A stretch of DNA of 64,000 nucleotides from Robiginitalea sp. (GTDB lineage Bacteria; Bacteroidota; Bacteroidia; Flavobacteriales; Flavobacteriaceae): contig JAHECA010000004.1 of NCBI GenBank assembly GCA_024642005.1, forward strand, positions 62,001 to 126,000, written 5' to 3'. Within the stretch, counting starts at the first letter, position 1, and every line of letters begins with the position of its first letter. Shown piece by piece: positions 10,251-18,153 of this stretch. The notes beneath the pieces were generated by a model that was not told the origin of the DNA, did no database searches, and was given only the letters and a program-made list of their open reading frames with translations. The translations under genes and the position numbers were made by a program.

Positions 10251-10293
10251 AACCTGTTAACCGGCGTTCCAGGCCCGGAACCCACCCTGCTGT

Positions 10294-11154
10294 ATGAATC
10301 GATTGCTGTCGTTGTTCTACCTTTTGCCGTTCTGCGCATGCTCCCAGTATGGGGTTTTGAACCTGGTAACCCCCCTGCCCAGTTCCATCAATGAATGCTC
10401 CGGCATGTATTCGTACGAAGGCCAGACTTTTTGGATGTTGGAAGACGGGGGCAATTCCGCCAAGCTGCGCGAAGTGGACACCCTTGGGGCCATCGTCCGC
10501 ACCCTGGAAGTAGAGGAGATTAAAAACAACGATTGGGAAGCCCTTACGGCCGATGCCCAGGGAAATCTGTACATAGGCGATTTCGGCAACAACAAGAACG
10601 AACGCGAAGACCTGGCCATCTATAAGATCTCAGACCCCAGGGCCCTGAAGGGGAAGCGGGCAACCGCCGAAGCCATCCGCTTTTATTACCCCGACCAAAA
10701 GGACTTCCCGCCCAAGAAAAAGGGCTTATTTTTTGATGCCGAAGCGTTTGTCCACCAGGGCAGTTACCTGTACGTGATTACGAAGAACCGATCCAGCGCC
10801 TCTGACGGAGTCGCCACGGTGTACCGGATTCCCGACAGCCCCGGTTACTATGCGGCCGAGATCGTGGCAAGGCTTAGCCTGTGCGACGATCCGCGCACCT
10901 GCCAGGTAACCGATGCGGCCCTGTCTCCCGACGGCACCCGGCTGGTACTGCTGGGATATGGAAAACTATGGGTCTACGAAACTTCTGACCTCTCGAGCCT
11001 CGGAAACCTGGAAGGCCGGGAGATCGATCTTAAGGCCAATACCCAACTCGAAGCGGTGTGCTTCGCCTCAGATTCGCTTTTGTACCTGACCGACGAACGC
11101 AGCCTGGGGCGGGGAGGCAACCTCTACCGACTGCCCCTTCCCGGTTCTGAATAA
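10294..11154 (+). CDS. Exported beta-propeller-like lipoprotein
   Basis: The 286-residue protein has a signal peptide ending in a lipobox-like FCAC (Cys16). Repeated segments in the body look like propeller strands: ECSGMYSYEGQTFWMLEDGG, NDWEALTADAQGNLYIGDFG, QVTDAALSPDGTRLVLLGYG and QLEAVCFASDSLLYLTDER. These are like those of SdiA-regulated or NHL/phytase-like exported proteins of flavobacteria. No catalytic residues can be named. A TAnnTTTG box lies 43 bases upstream and the gene ends 88 bases before the metallophosphoesterase, so it may be monocistronic. Fold: fair confidence; function: unknown. Confidence 0.65.
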   Translation: MNRLLSLFYLLPFCACSQYGVLNLVTPLPSSINECSGMYSYEGQTFWMLEDGGNSAKLREVDTLGAIVRTLEVEEIKNNDWEALTADAQGNLYIGDFGNNKNEREDLAIYKISDPRALKGKRATAEAIRFYYPDQKDFPPKKKGLFFDAEAFVHQGSYLYVITKNRSSASDGVATVYRIPDSPGYYAAEIVARLSLCDDPRTCQVTDAALSPDGTRLVLLGYGKLWVYETSDLSSLGNLEGREIDLKANTQLEAVCFASDSLLYLTDERSLGRGGNLYRLPLPGSE

Positions 11155-11242
11155 AAAGCCGGTGAATCGATGCCGGCCCTTCGCCGGACCTGCCTGCTGC
11201 AATTCAAGACATTTTTAGGATATTTATATAAAAGTTACAGGC

Positions 11243-12145
11243 ATGTCTTCACAAAGCCGCCTAGACCGCGCGTATCGGGAAGCCCGGGTAATCCCTTTCG
11301 ACGACCGCTCCCGATTGATCCTCTTCAGCGATTGCCACAGAGGAGACAACAGTTTTGCAGACGACTTCGCCAACAATCGGAACATTTACTACCACGCCCT
11401 GAAGCATTACTACCGGGAAGGCTTTACCTACCTCGAATTGGGCGATGGGGACGAATTGTGGGAGAATCTGAGCTTTGCTTCGGTTTTCGAGGCCCACAAA
11501 AATGTGTTCCTGCTGCTCAGGCAGTTCTACCAGGAAGACAGGCTCCACAGGATCTGGGGCAACCACGATATGAGCTACAAAGATCCCAAATATGTGGAGG
11601 CCCATCTGAGCCGCTATTTTGAACCCATTGAGGCGCAAGACCGGGAACTGTTCAAAGGGATGCGCATTGAGGAAGGCATAATCTTGAAGCACACCCAAAG
11701 CGGGCAGGAACTTTTCCTCTGCCATGGCCACCAGGCCGACTGGTGGAACTACACCTTCTGGCGCTGGAGCCGGTTCCTGGTGCGGGTATTGTGGAAGCCG
11801 CTCCAGGTCTGGGGCATAGCCGACCCGACCTCTCCGGCCCGAAATTACAAAGAGCTCATCCGCATCGAAAGGCGGATCAAGAACTGGAGCGTGGCGCGGG
11901 GCCTGCGCCTGACCATCGTAGGCCATACCCACCGGCCCCGGTTCCCGGAACCCGGGGAAATCCCCTTTTTTAACGATGGCAGCTGCGTGCATCCGCGCAG
12001 TATTACGGGGCTGGAAATCGAAAACGGGCAGATCGCCCTGATCAAATGGCAGATTGCCACCACCGAAGAGGGAGTGCTCAAGGTGGTGCGCATCTTGCTC
12101 GAAGGCCCGCAAAAACTGGCAGATTACCGACTTCCCGAAATTTGA
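11243..12145 (+). CDS. Calcineurin-like metallophosphoesterase
   Basis: The 300-residue soluble protein carries the ordered metal-binding motifs of the family: D30-x-H32 (FSDCHRGD), ELGDGDE, WGNHDMS, CHGHQ and GHTHR. These form a two-metal phosphoesterase centre. Overall layout resembles the LpxH/UDP-2,3-diacylglucosamine hydrolase branch, but it is longer and the substrate cannot be read from the sequence. It has no signal peptide, so it acts in the cytoplasm. Twelve bases separate it from the acyltransferase gene downstream; the pair is probably co-transcribed, which fits an envelope-lipid or glycan context without proving it. Confidence 0.85.
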   Translation: MSSQSRLDRAYREARVIPFDDRSRLILFSDCHRGDNSFADDFANNRNIYYHALKHYYREGFTYLELGDGDELWENLSFASVFEAHKNVFLLLRQFYQEDRLHRIWGNHDMSYKDPKYVEAHLSRYFEPIEAQDRELFKGMRIEEGIILKHTQSGQELFLCHGHQADWWNYTFWRWSRFLVRVLWKPLQVWGIADPTSPARNYKELIRIERRIKNWSVARGLRLTIVGHTHRPRFPEPGEIPFFNDGSCVHPRSITGLEIENGQIALIKWQIATTEEGVLKVVRILLEGPQKLADYRLPEI

Positions 12146-12157
12146 AAATGAAAAACA

Positions 12158-13309
12158 ATGGCAACCATTAGACGATATGACCTGGACTGGCTCCGGGTGG
12201 GGGTGTTCGCCCTGCTTATCCTTTACCATGTTGGCATGTTCTTCGTGCCCTGGGGCTGGCACCTCAAGAACCCGGTTGTCTACCCCGAACTGCGCTGGCC
12301 CATGCTCTTTCTGAACCAATGGCGCCTGCCCATCCTTTTTGTAATCTCCGGGATGGGAACCTACTATGCCTATTCGTTCCGCAGCCCTGGCCAGTATGCC
12401 CTCGAACGCCTCAAAAGGCTGGGCATCCCCTTGTTGTTCGGGATATTGGTGATCGTGCCTCCCCAGGTTTACCTGGAGCGCCTGGCCAGTGGCGCCTTTC
12501 AGGGCAGTTACTGGGATTATTACAGCACTGTGGCCTTCATGGGGGGGGTCTACCCGGAAGGCAATCTCAGCTGGCACCACCTCTGGTTTTTGCCCTACCT
12601 GCTGCTATTCTCCCTTCTGCTTGCCCGCCCCTTCAGGCATATCAAGGACCACCCGGGCCGTCTGGTGGTTTGGACTGCCAAAAAACTGCAATCACCCTGG
12701 GGCTGGCTGGTCTTTCTATTGCCCCTCTACCTTTGGGAGGCCTTCCTGGAACCCTTTTTCAATATCACCCACGCCCTGGTGGGAGACTGGTTCGCCCTGG
12801 TCAATTATGGAACCCTGTTCTTTTTCGGGTTTCTGCTCCTTGCCAGCGGCAAGCCGTTCTGGGACAATGTGGTGCGGTACCGCCGTCGGAACCTGGTGCT
12901 CGGCATTTTGAGCTTTTCTGCCCTGCTGGTCCTCTGGCAGTTCGAAGACGGGGTGCCACGTCATTTTACAGAGGCGGCCGTCTCGGTCTTCAATTTCTGG
13001 ACCTGGATCTTCGTCTTGTTCGGCTATGCGGCGGTATACCTCAATAAGCCGAGCCGGCTATTGACCTATAGCAACCGGGCCGTTTACCCGTTTTACATCT
13101 TGCACCAAACCATCACGCTCTGGATCGCCTACTACCTTCGCGACCTGTCCTGGGGGTTCCTGCCCAAGGCTTTGGTGCTGACCGTGGGCACCTTCGGGGG
13201 CTGTCTTTTGATTTACCATTTCCTGTTGCGCCCCGTGCCGCTCCTGCATCCGTTGTTCGGCATAAAACCAGTAAAAAAGAAGCCGCCACCCCCTGAGTCC
13301 AGCCGGTAA
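12158..13309 (+). CDS. Acyltransferase family 3 (OpgC-like) membrane protein
   Basis: The 383-residue polytopic protein (about 10 helices) opens with the family signature RRYDLDWLRVGVFALLILYH, where the Arg and His are typical of acyltransferase-3 enzymes. It also contains NQWRLPILFVISGM and a C-terminal helix with YILHQTITL. Members move acyl groups across or at the inner membrane onto sugars, glucans or lipids. It follows the metallophosphoesterase by 12 bases. The acceptor is unknown. The last residues are basic and proline-rich (KKKPPPPESS), a likely cytoplasmic tail. The next gene has its own promoter, so this gene ends the unit. Confidence 0.87.
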   Translation: MATIRRYDLDWLRVGVFALLILYHVGMFFVPWGWHLKNPVVYPELRWPMLFLNQWRLPILFVISGMGTYYAYSFRSPGQYALERLKRLGIPLLFGILVIVPPQVYLERLASGAFQGSYWDYYSTVAFMGGVYPEGNLSWHHLWFLPYLLLFSLLLARPFRHIKDHPGRLVVWTAKKLQSPWGWLVFLLPLYLWEAFLEPFFNITHALVGDWFALVNYGTLFFFGFLLLASGKPFWDNVVRYRRRNLVLGILSFSALLVLWQFEDGVPRHFTEAAVSVFNFWTWIFVLFGYAAVYLNKPSRLLTYSNRAVYPFYILHQTITLWIAYYLRDLSWGFLPKALVLTVGTFGGCLLIYHFLLRPVPLLHPLFGIKPVKKKPPPPESSR

Positions 13310-13364
13310 GCATGGGTGACACAGCTGCCTGTAGTGTGCAGGGGGTGTAAGACCGATGAACGGG

Positions 13365-13394
13365 TTTGAGGCCAGCCGGAAAATAGTATCTTTA
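13365..13394 (+). promoter_or_regulatory. Promoter of the GntP-RidA-PLP-dipeptidase operon
   Basis: A TTTG box (13365-13368) is followed after 18 bases by TATCTTTA (13387-13394), one base off the TAnnTTTG consensus. Spacing fits the Bacteroidota -33/-7 arrangement. The leader to ATG 13423 would be about 25 bases. Confidence 0.5.
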
Positions 13395-13422
13395 GAAGCA
13401 CGTAACCATCCAAACCCTGCCC

Positions 13423-14739
13423 ATGCCCTTACTGATCGTAATCGGGGGGATTCTGCTGCTCTTTTTGCTGATAGCCCGCTTCAAGCTCAACGCCTTTATT
13501 GCCTTCATCATTGTTTCGCTTTTGGTGGGCCTGGCCGAAGGCATGCCCCTGAATACACTGGTAGACTCGGTGCAAACAGGGATCGGCAATATCCTGGGCG
13601 ACCTGTTGCTCATTCTGGGGCTGGGTGCCATGCTGGGCAAGTTGGTGGCCGACAGCGGAGCCGCCCAGCGGATCACCTCCCAGCTTATTGAAAAATTCGG
13701 GCGGAAACACATACAGTGGGCAGTAATGCTTACCGGCTTTATCGTGGGCATCCCCATGTTCTATTCGGTGGGCTTCGTAATCCTGGTCCCACTCGTTTTC
13801 ACCGTGGCAGCCGCCACACGCCTGCCACTGCTGTACGTTGGGGTGCCCATGCTGGCCTCCCTATCGGTAACCCATGGCTACCTGCCCCCCCATCCGGCGC
13901 CCACTGCCATTGTGGGTATGTTTCAGGCCGATTTCGGCAAAACCCTGATCTACGGGATATTGGTGGGCATCCCGGCCATTATCGTGGCCGGCCCTCTTCT
14001 TTCCCGCACCTTCCGGAATATCCCGGCAAGCCCCATGAAAGAACTTGTAAACCCGGTGCTGCTCGAAGAAAGCCAGATGCCGGGCAGCGGCATCAGCATC
14101 TTTACAGCCCTGCTCCCGGTAGTACTCATTGCGCTGGCTACCCTCGGCAACTATGTGCTTCCCTCCGAAAGTCCTATTCTCAAGGCGCTGTCCTTTGTCG
14201 GCAATCCGGTAATAGCCATGCTGGTGGCTGTATTGGTAGCCATTTATACCCTGGGGCTGGCCCGGGGCCGCAGCATGTCGGAAGTTATGGGTACCGTAGC
14301 CGAAGGGGTACAGGGCATCACCATGGTTACACTGGTCATCGCCGGGGCCGGGGCGCTTAAGGAAGTACTGGTAGACAGCGGGGTAAGCGACTACATCGCC
14401 GGGTTGCTCAAGGGTTCTTCGGTTTCTCCCCTGATCCTGGCCTGGGGCATCGCCACGGTGATCAGGGTCTGTGTGGGCTCGGCCACGGTTGCCGGCCTCA
14501 CTGCAGCGGGCATTGTACTTCCCCTGGTTTCCGACCAGGCTGCCAGCCCCGAGTTGATGGTGCTGGCCATCGGTTCCGGAAGCCTGATGCTGTCGCATGT
14601 GAACGACAGCGGTTTCTGGCTTTTCAAAGAATATTTCAACCTTTCGGTGAACGACACCCTGCGCACCTGGACCGTGATGGAAACGACCGTCGGGGTTATG
14701 GGCTTACTGGGGGTCCTTGTCTTGAACGCAATCATTTAA
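13423..14739 (+). CDS. GntP-family permease (gluconate/D-serine type)
   Basis: The 438-residue integral membrane protein (about 12 helices) matches the GntP family throughout. Examples are GMPLNTLVDSVQTGIGN, GFIVGIPMFYSVGFVIL, YLPPHPAPTAIV and SGSLMLSHVNDSGFW. The family includes gluconate transporters and the E. coli D-serine permease DsdX. The three genes behind it (RidA, a D-serine dehydratase/D-threonine aldolase-like enzyme and an M19 dipeptidase) point to a D-hydroxyamino acid rather than a sugar acid as substrate; that is inference from context. It is the first gene of a tight operon, with a two-box promoter 29 bases upstream and only 12 bases to the next gene. Confidence 0.9.
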   Translation: MPLLIVIGGILLLFLLIARFKLNAFIAFIIVSLLVGLAEGMPLNTLVDSVQTGIGNILGDLLLILGLGAMLGKLVADSGAAQRITSQLIEKFGRKHIQWAVMLTGFIVGIPMFYSVGFVILVPLVFTVAAATRLPLLYVGVPMLASLSVTHGYLPPHPAPTAIVGMFQADFGKTLIYGILVGIPAIIVAGPLLSRTFRNIPASPMKELVNPVLLEESQMPGSGISIFTALLPVVLIALATLGNYVLPSESPILKALSFVGNPVIAMLVAVLVAIYTLGLARGRSMSEVMGTVAEGVQGITMVTLVIAGAGALKEVLVDSGVSDYIAGLLKGSSVSPLILAWGIATVIRVCVGSATVAGLTAAGIVLPLVSDQAASPELMVLAIGSGSLMLSHVNDSGFWLFKEYFNLSVNDTLRTWTVMETTVGVMGLLGVLVLNAII

Positions 14740-14751
14740 AACCCCATTGTC

Positions 14752-15216
14752 ATGATCAAAAAGCCTTCCGATCGACTCCGTGAACTACAGCTGCAACTTC
14801 CCCCCGCCCCGCCTCCGGCCGGGTTGTACAAACCCGTGCTCGTAGACAATGGCTACCTGTATGTGTCAGGGCAGGGGCCCATGCTGGCCAACGGTTCTTA
14901 TATGACCGGGCGGGCCGGAGACGACCTCGACCTCGAACAGGCCAAAGCGGCCGCCCGCCAGGTGGGGCTCACCATGCTGGCCACCATCCAGACCCACTTC
15001 GGATCGCTCGACCAAATTGAGCGCCTGGTAAAAACCCTCGGGATGGTGAACTGCACGCCCGATTTCCGCGACCACCCCTTGGTGATTAACGGCTTCAGCG
15101 AACTGATGGCCTCTGTTTTCGGGCCCGACCAGGGCGTGGGGGTGCGCAGCGCGGTAGGCATGATGCTTCCGGGGGGCATCCCCGTGGAAATTGAGGCCCT
15201 CTTTAAACTGAAATAG
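14752..15216 (+). CDS. RidA/YjgF-family enamine/imine deaminase
   Basis: The 154-residue protein has the RidA fold pattern: the strand LYVSGQGPM, a central helix LEQAKAAARQVGLTML and the end GVRSAVGMMLPGGIPVEIEA. There the Arg of VRSAVG and the Glu of VEIEA match the positions that hold the imine substrate in this family. RidA hydrolyses reactive 2-aminoacrylate and related enamines released by PLP dehydratases. The next gene, 2 bases away, encodes exactly that kind of PLP enzyme, so the pairing makes functional sense. The N-terminal extension of about 20 residues is longer than E. coli RidA and typical of a separate subfamily. Confidence 0.88.
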   Translation: MIKKPSDRLRELQLQLPPAPPPAGLYKPVLVDNGYLYVSGQGPMLANGSYMTGRAGDDLDLEQAKAAARQVGLTMLATIQTHFGSLDQIERLVKTLGMVNCTPDFRDHPLVINGFSELMASVFGPDQGVGVRSAVGMMLPGGIPVEIEALFKLK

Positions 15217-15218
15217 TT

Positions 15219-16340
15219 ATGAAACCACATCCAGAACCCGCCTGGTATGAGGTGACAGGGGTTGAAAACATCCCCTCCCCGGCCCTGCTGGTCTATCCCG
15301 AACGCATCGCCCACAACGTAAACGAGATGGTTCGGGTTGCCGGGGGACCTGCCCGGCTGAGGCCTCACATCAAAACACACAAGACGGCCGAAATTGTCGG
15401 CATGCAGCAAAAAGCCGGTATCGATAAATTTAAATGCGCCACCATCGCGGAAGCAGAACTGCTCGGGCGGTGTGGGGCGGCCGACGTGCTGTTGGCCTAC
15501 CAACCGGTAGGGCCCGACCCCGCCCGGTTGCTGGCCCTGCAAAGGCAATACGGGAAAACTCGTTTTGCGGCCCTGGCAGACCACCCGGCCGTGGTGGCCC
15601 AATTGGAAACCCTTGCGCGCCAACAGCAAACCATACTGCCGTTGTTCCTGGACCTGAACACCGGCATGAACCGGACAGGGGTTGCCCCGGGGCCGGAAGC
15701 AGCCAGGCTCTACGCCCAAATTTCGGAAAGCCCGTTTCTCGAAGCTTGCGGCCTGCACGCCTACGACGGGCACATACGCGATACCGATTTCGAAGCCCGC
15801 AAGGCGGCATCAGACCACGCCTTTGAAGGGGTGGTCGCCCTTAAGAAATCCCTGGAAGCGGCCGGGCATAAAGTACCGGCGGTAATCGCCGGTGGATCGC
15901 CCACCTTTCCGGTGCACGCCCTGCGCCCCGGTGTCGAACTGAGCCCGGGGACCACCCTGCTGTGGGACGCCCGGTACGGGGAGCTTTTCCCCGACATGAA
16001 CTTCCTGCCTGCAGCCGTATTGTTGAGCCGGGTGGTGAGCCGGCCTGCTCCCGGCGTTTTCTGCCTGGATCTGGGGCACAAGGCCATCGCCCCCGAAATG
16101 GACTTCCCCAGGGTTCAGCTCTTCGGTTGGGAAAACTGCCGGCAAAGCGGCCAGAGCGAAGAACACCTGGTGCTCGAATGCGGCCCCGAACTAGAGGCCA
16201 CCCCGGGGCAACCCGTTTACGGCATCCCCATGCACATTTGCCCGACTGTAGCCAAATACCCTACCCTCCTGGTTGTAGCCAATGGCAAGATCACCGGGGA
16301 GTGGCAGGTGGCTGCCCGCGATTACAAACTAACCCTCTGA
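15219..16340 (+). CDS. D-serine dehydratase / D-threonine aldolase-like PLP enzyme
   Basis: The 373-residue protein is a fold-III (alanine racemase N-terminal) PLP enzyme. The motif RPHIKTHK places the likely PLP lysine at K52. Near the C-terminus H339-x-C341 (MHICPTV) matches the His/Cys zinc pair of eukaryotic-type D-serine dehydratase; D-threonine aldolases usually have His and Asp there. That favours a zinc-dependent dehydratase acting on D-serine or a beta-hydroxy-D-amino acid, giving 2-aminoacrylate and then a keto acid. The adjacent RidA would clear the enamine. It is cytoplasmic. Start ATG 15219 lies 2 bases after RidA; the dipeptidase follows after 3 bases. An aldolase activity remains possible. 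Confidence 0.85.
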   Translation: MKPHPEPAWYEVTGVENIPSPALLVYPERIAHNVNEMVRVAGGPARLRPHIKTHKTAEIVGMQQKAGIDKFKCATIAEAELLGRCGAADVLLAYQPVGPDPARLLALQRQYGKTRFAALADHPAVVAQLETLARQQQTILPLFLDLNTGMNRTGVAPGPEAARLYAQISESPFLEACGLHAYDGHIRDTDFEARKAASDHAFEGVVALKKSLEAAGHKVPAVIAGGSPTFPVHALRPGVELSPGTTLLWDARYGELFPDMNFLPAAVLLSRVVSRPAPGVFCLDLGHKAIAPEMDFPRVQLFGWENCRQSGQSEEHLVLECGPELEATPGQPVYGIPMHICPTVAKYPTLLVVANGKITGEWQVAARDYKLTL

Positions 16341-16343
16341 GCT

Positions 16344-17420
16344 ATGTTCATAGTAGACGCCCATCTCGATCTGGCGATGAATGCCATGGAATGGAACCGC
16401 GACCTTCGGATGCCTATCGAGGCCATTCGCGCCAGGGAACAGGGCCGCACCGACAAACCCGACCGGGGCCGTGGCACCGTTTGTTTTCCCGAAATGCGTC
16501 GCGGGCATGTTGGCCTCTGCGTCGCAACTTTGATCGCGCGCCATGTTAAGCCGGGCAACCCTTTGCCGGGCTGGCATTCACCCGAACAGGCCTGGGCCCA
16601 GACCCAGGGACAATTGGCCTGGTACCAGGAAATGGAACGGCAGGGGGAATTGCGCTGTATTACCTCTCCCATCCTTCTGGATGAACACCTGAAGGACTGG
16701 GAATCGGGAGACCCGGAGACCAAACCCATCGGCTTTGTCTTAAGCCTGGAAGGGGCCGATTCCATTGTGGAGCCCCGCCTGCTCGAACGGTCTTACCGCC
16801 AGGGCCTGCGCATAGTGGGGCCGGCCCATTACGGCCCGGGCACGTACGCCAAGGGTACCCATACCACAGGCGGGCTGGGGCTGCGCGGGCGGGAACTCCT
16901 GAAGGAGATGGACGCCCTGGGCATGATCCTCGATGTAACCCACCTGAGCGACGACAGCTTCTGGGAAGCCCTCGAGGTATTTCAGGGGCCTGTCTGGGCC
17001 AGCCACAGCAATTGCCGGGCACTGGTGCCCGACCAGCGGCAGTTCTCCGATGAACAGCTGCGCGCCCTCCTCGAACGAGGGGCGGTAATCGGGGCCGCCT
17101 TCGACGCCTGGATGCTGGTGCCGGGGTGGAAACGGGGCATTTCAAACCCCGACAATACCGAGGTAGGCCTGGCGCATGTGGCAGACCATATTGACCACAT
17201 CTGCCAATTGGCGGGAAGCGCCGGGCACGCCATGCTGGGCACCGATCTGGACGGGGGATTCGGAAGGGAGCAGAGCCCTTCAGAGATCGACACCATTGCC
17301 GACCTCCAAAAACTGCCCGACCTGCTCCGGCAGAAGGGTTATAGCCCGGCCGACGTAGACGGGATCATGCACGGGAACTTCACAAATTTCCTGGGCCGCG
17401 CCTGGGCCGGTAGCCGTTAA
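16344..17420 (+). CDS. M19 (renal-type) membrane dipeptidase family
   Basis: The 358-residue protein has the metal ligands of the amidohydrolase-fold M19 family: H7-x-D9 (DAHLD), the bridging Glu136 (LSLEGAD), H200 (DVTHLSD) and H221 (WASHSN), plus LGTDLDGGFG near residue 300. M19 enzymes cleave dipeptides, often with a D-residue at the C-terminal side. No signal peptide is present, so cleavage would be cytoplasmic. As the last gene of a four-gene operon it could release D-serine or D-threonine from imported or cell-wall-derived dipeptides for the PLP enzyme upstream. Family identity is firm; stereochemistry is inferred. Confidence 0.9.
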   Translation: MFIVDAHLDLAMNAMEWNRDLRMPIEAIRAREQGRTDKPDRGRGTVCFPEMRRGHVGLCVATLIARHVKPGNPLPGWHSPEQAWAQTQGQLAWYQEMERQGELRCITSPILLDEHLKDWESGDPETKPIGFVLSLEGADSIVEPRLLERSYRQGLRIVGPAHYGPGTYAKGTHTTGGLGLRGRELLKEMDALGMILDVTHLSDDSFWEALEVFQGPVWASHSNCRALVPDQRQFSDEQLRALLERGAVIGAAFDAWMLVPGWKRGISNPDNTEVGLAHVADHIDHICQLAGSAGHAMLGTDLDGGFGREQSPSEIDTIADLQKLPDLLRQKGYSPADVDGIMHGNFTNFLGRAWAGSR

Positions 17421-17508
17421 AGGCCCGCAGTCGTCGATTTTAACAGGATTTTAGGCCGCTCCGGCAAGGTATTTGCTACATTTACAACGCAATAAGCAGC
17501 GAATTCCC

Positions 17509-18150
17509 ATGCGCAGCCTGGTCTTATTTACCGCCTTGCTTCTGCCTGCCCTTGGCTTGCAGGCGCAAACCGATATTCCCGAGACCAGGAAGCTGAACAT
17601 TACGGCCGAGCCCGAGAAAGACATTTCTCCCCAGGGTGGCCTTGCAGCCCCTTCCCTACTGAACAAGAAGCCCGAATACGACCTGGGGCTCTCCGATAAA
17701 AAAAATGAGGTTAAAATGCTCCCCGACCGGCAATTGAAGCAAGCCGGCCACGACCTGGTGCTCAAGCCGAATTTGGGGGAAGCTGAAAAGGGGAAATCGG
17801 GCCAGCACTTCGGCGACATGTACCTGGGTGACCTGAAGACCGGGGCCAAGTTTGTGGGAATCGTTTGCCGCGACCACGAGTTTGTAGACGGCGACCGGGT
17901 GCGCATCTATGTGAACGGGGTGGTGGCCGAGCCCAACATCTTGCTCACCGCGGCCTTCAAGGGGCTCAACCTGGAACTCGAAAAAGGTTTTAACCGCCTC
18001 GATTTCGAAGCTCTTAACCAGGGGTCAACCGGGCCCAACACGGCCCAGGTAGATGTGTACGACGATGCCGGCAAGCTGCTTTACTCCAACAAATGGCTGC
18101 TCTCTACGGGTTCCAAGGCAACCCTGATCATCGTCAAAGACACGGAGTAA
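17509..18150 (+). CDS. Secreted protein of unknown function
   Basis: I do not recognise a family. The start is set at ATG 17509, which gives a signal peptide MRSLVLFTALLLPALGLQAQ with cleavage after AQ; the frame runs 12 codons further up to a TTG, which would spoil it. The mature part (about 190 residues) is hydrophilic, with a Lys/Glu-rich first third and a C-terminal half of alternating beta-strand-like segments (VRIYVNGVVAEPNILL, FNRLDFEALNQGSTGPNTAQ), which could be a small beta-sandwich. There is no T9SS tail. It converges on the penicillin-acylase gene with 3 bases between stops. Secretion confident, function unknown. Confidence 0.75.
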   Translation: MRSLVLFTALLLPALGLQAQTDIPETRKLNITAEPEKDISPQGGLAAPSLLNKKPEYDLGLSDKKNEVKMLPDRQLKQAGHDLVLKPNLGEAEKGKSGQHFGDMYLGDLKTGAKFVGIVCRDHEFVDGDRVRIYVNGVVAEPNILLTAAFKGLNLELEKGFNRLDFEALNQGSTGPNTAQVDVYDDAGKLLYSNKWLLSTGSKATLIIVKDTE

Positions 18151-18153
18151 TCC

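Noticed and set aside
11261-12580. Long minus-strand open frame of 439 codons over the metallophosphoesterase and acyltransferase genes
   Set aside because: It covers two well-supported + strand genes, has no recognisable domain and is a by-product of GC-rich codon use.
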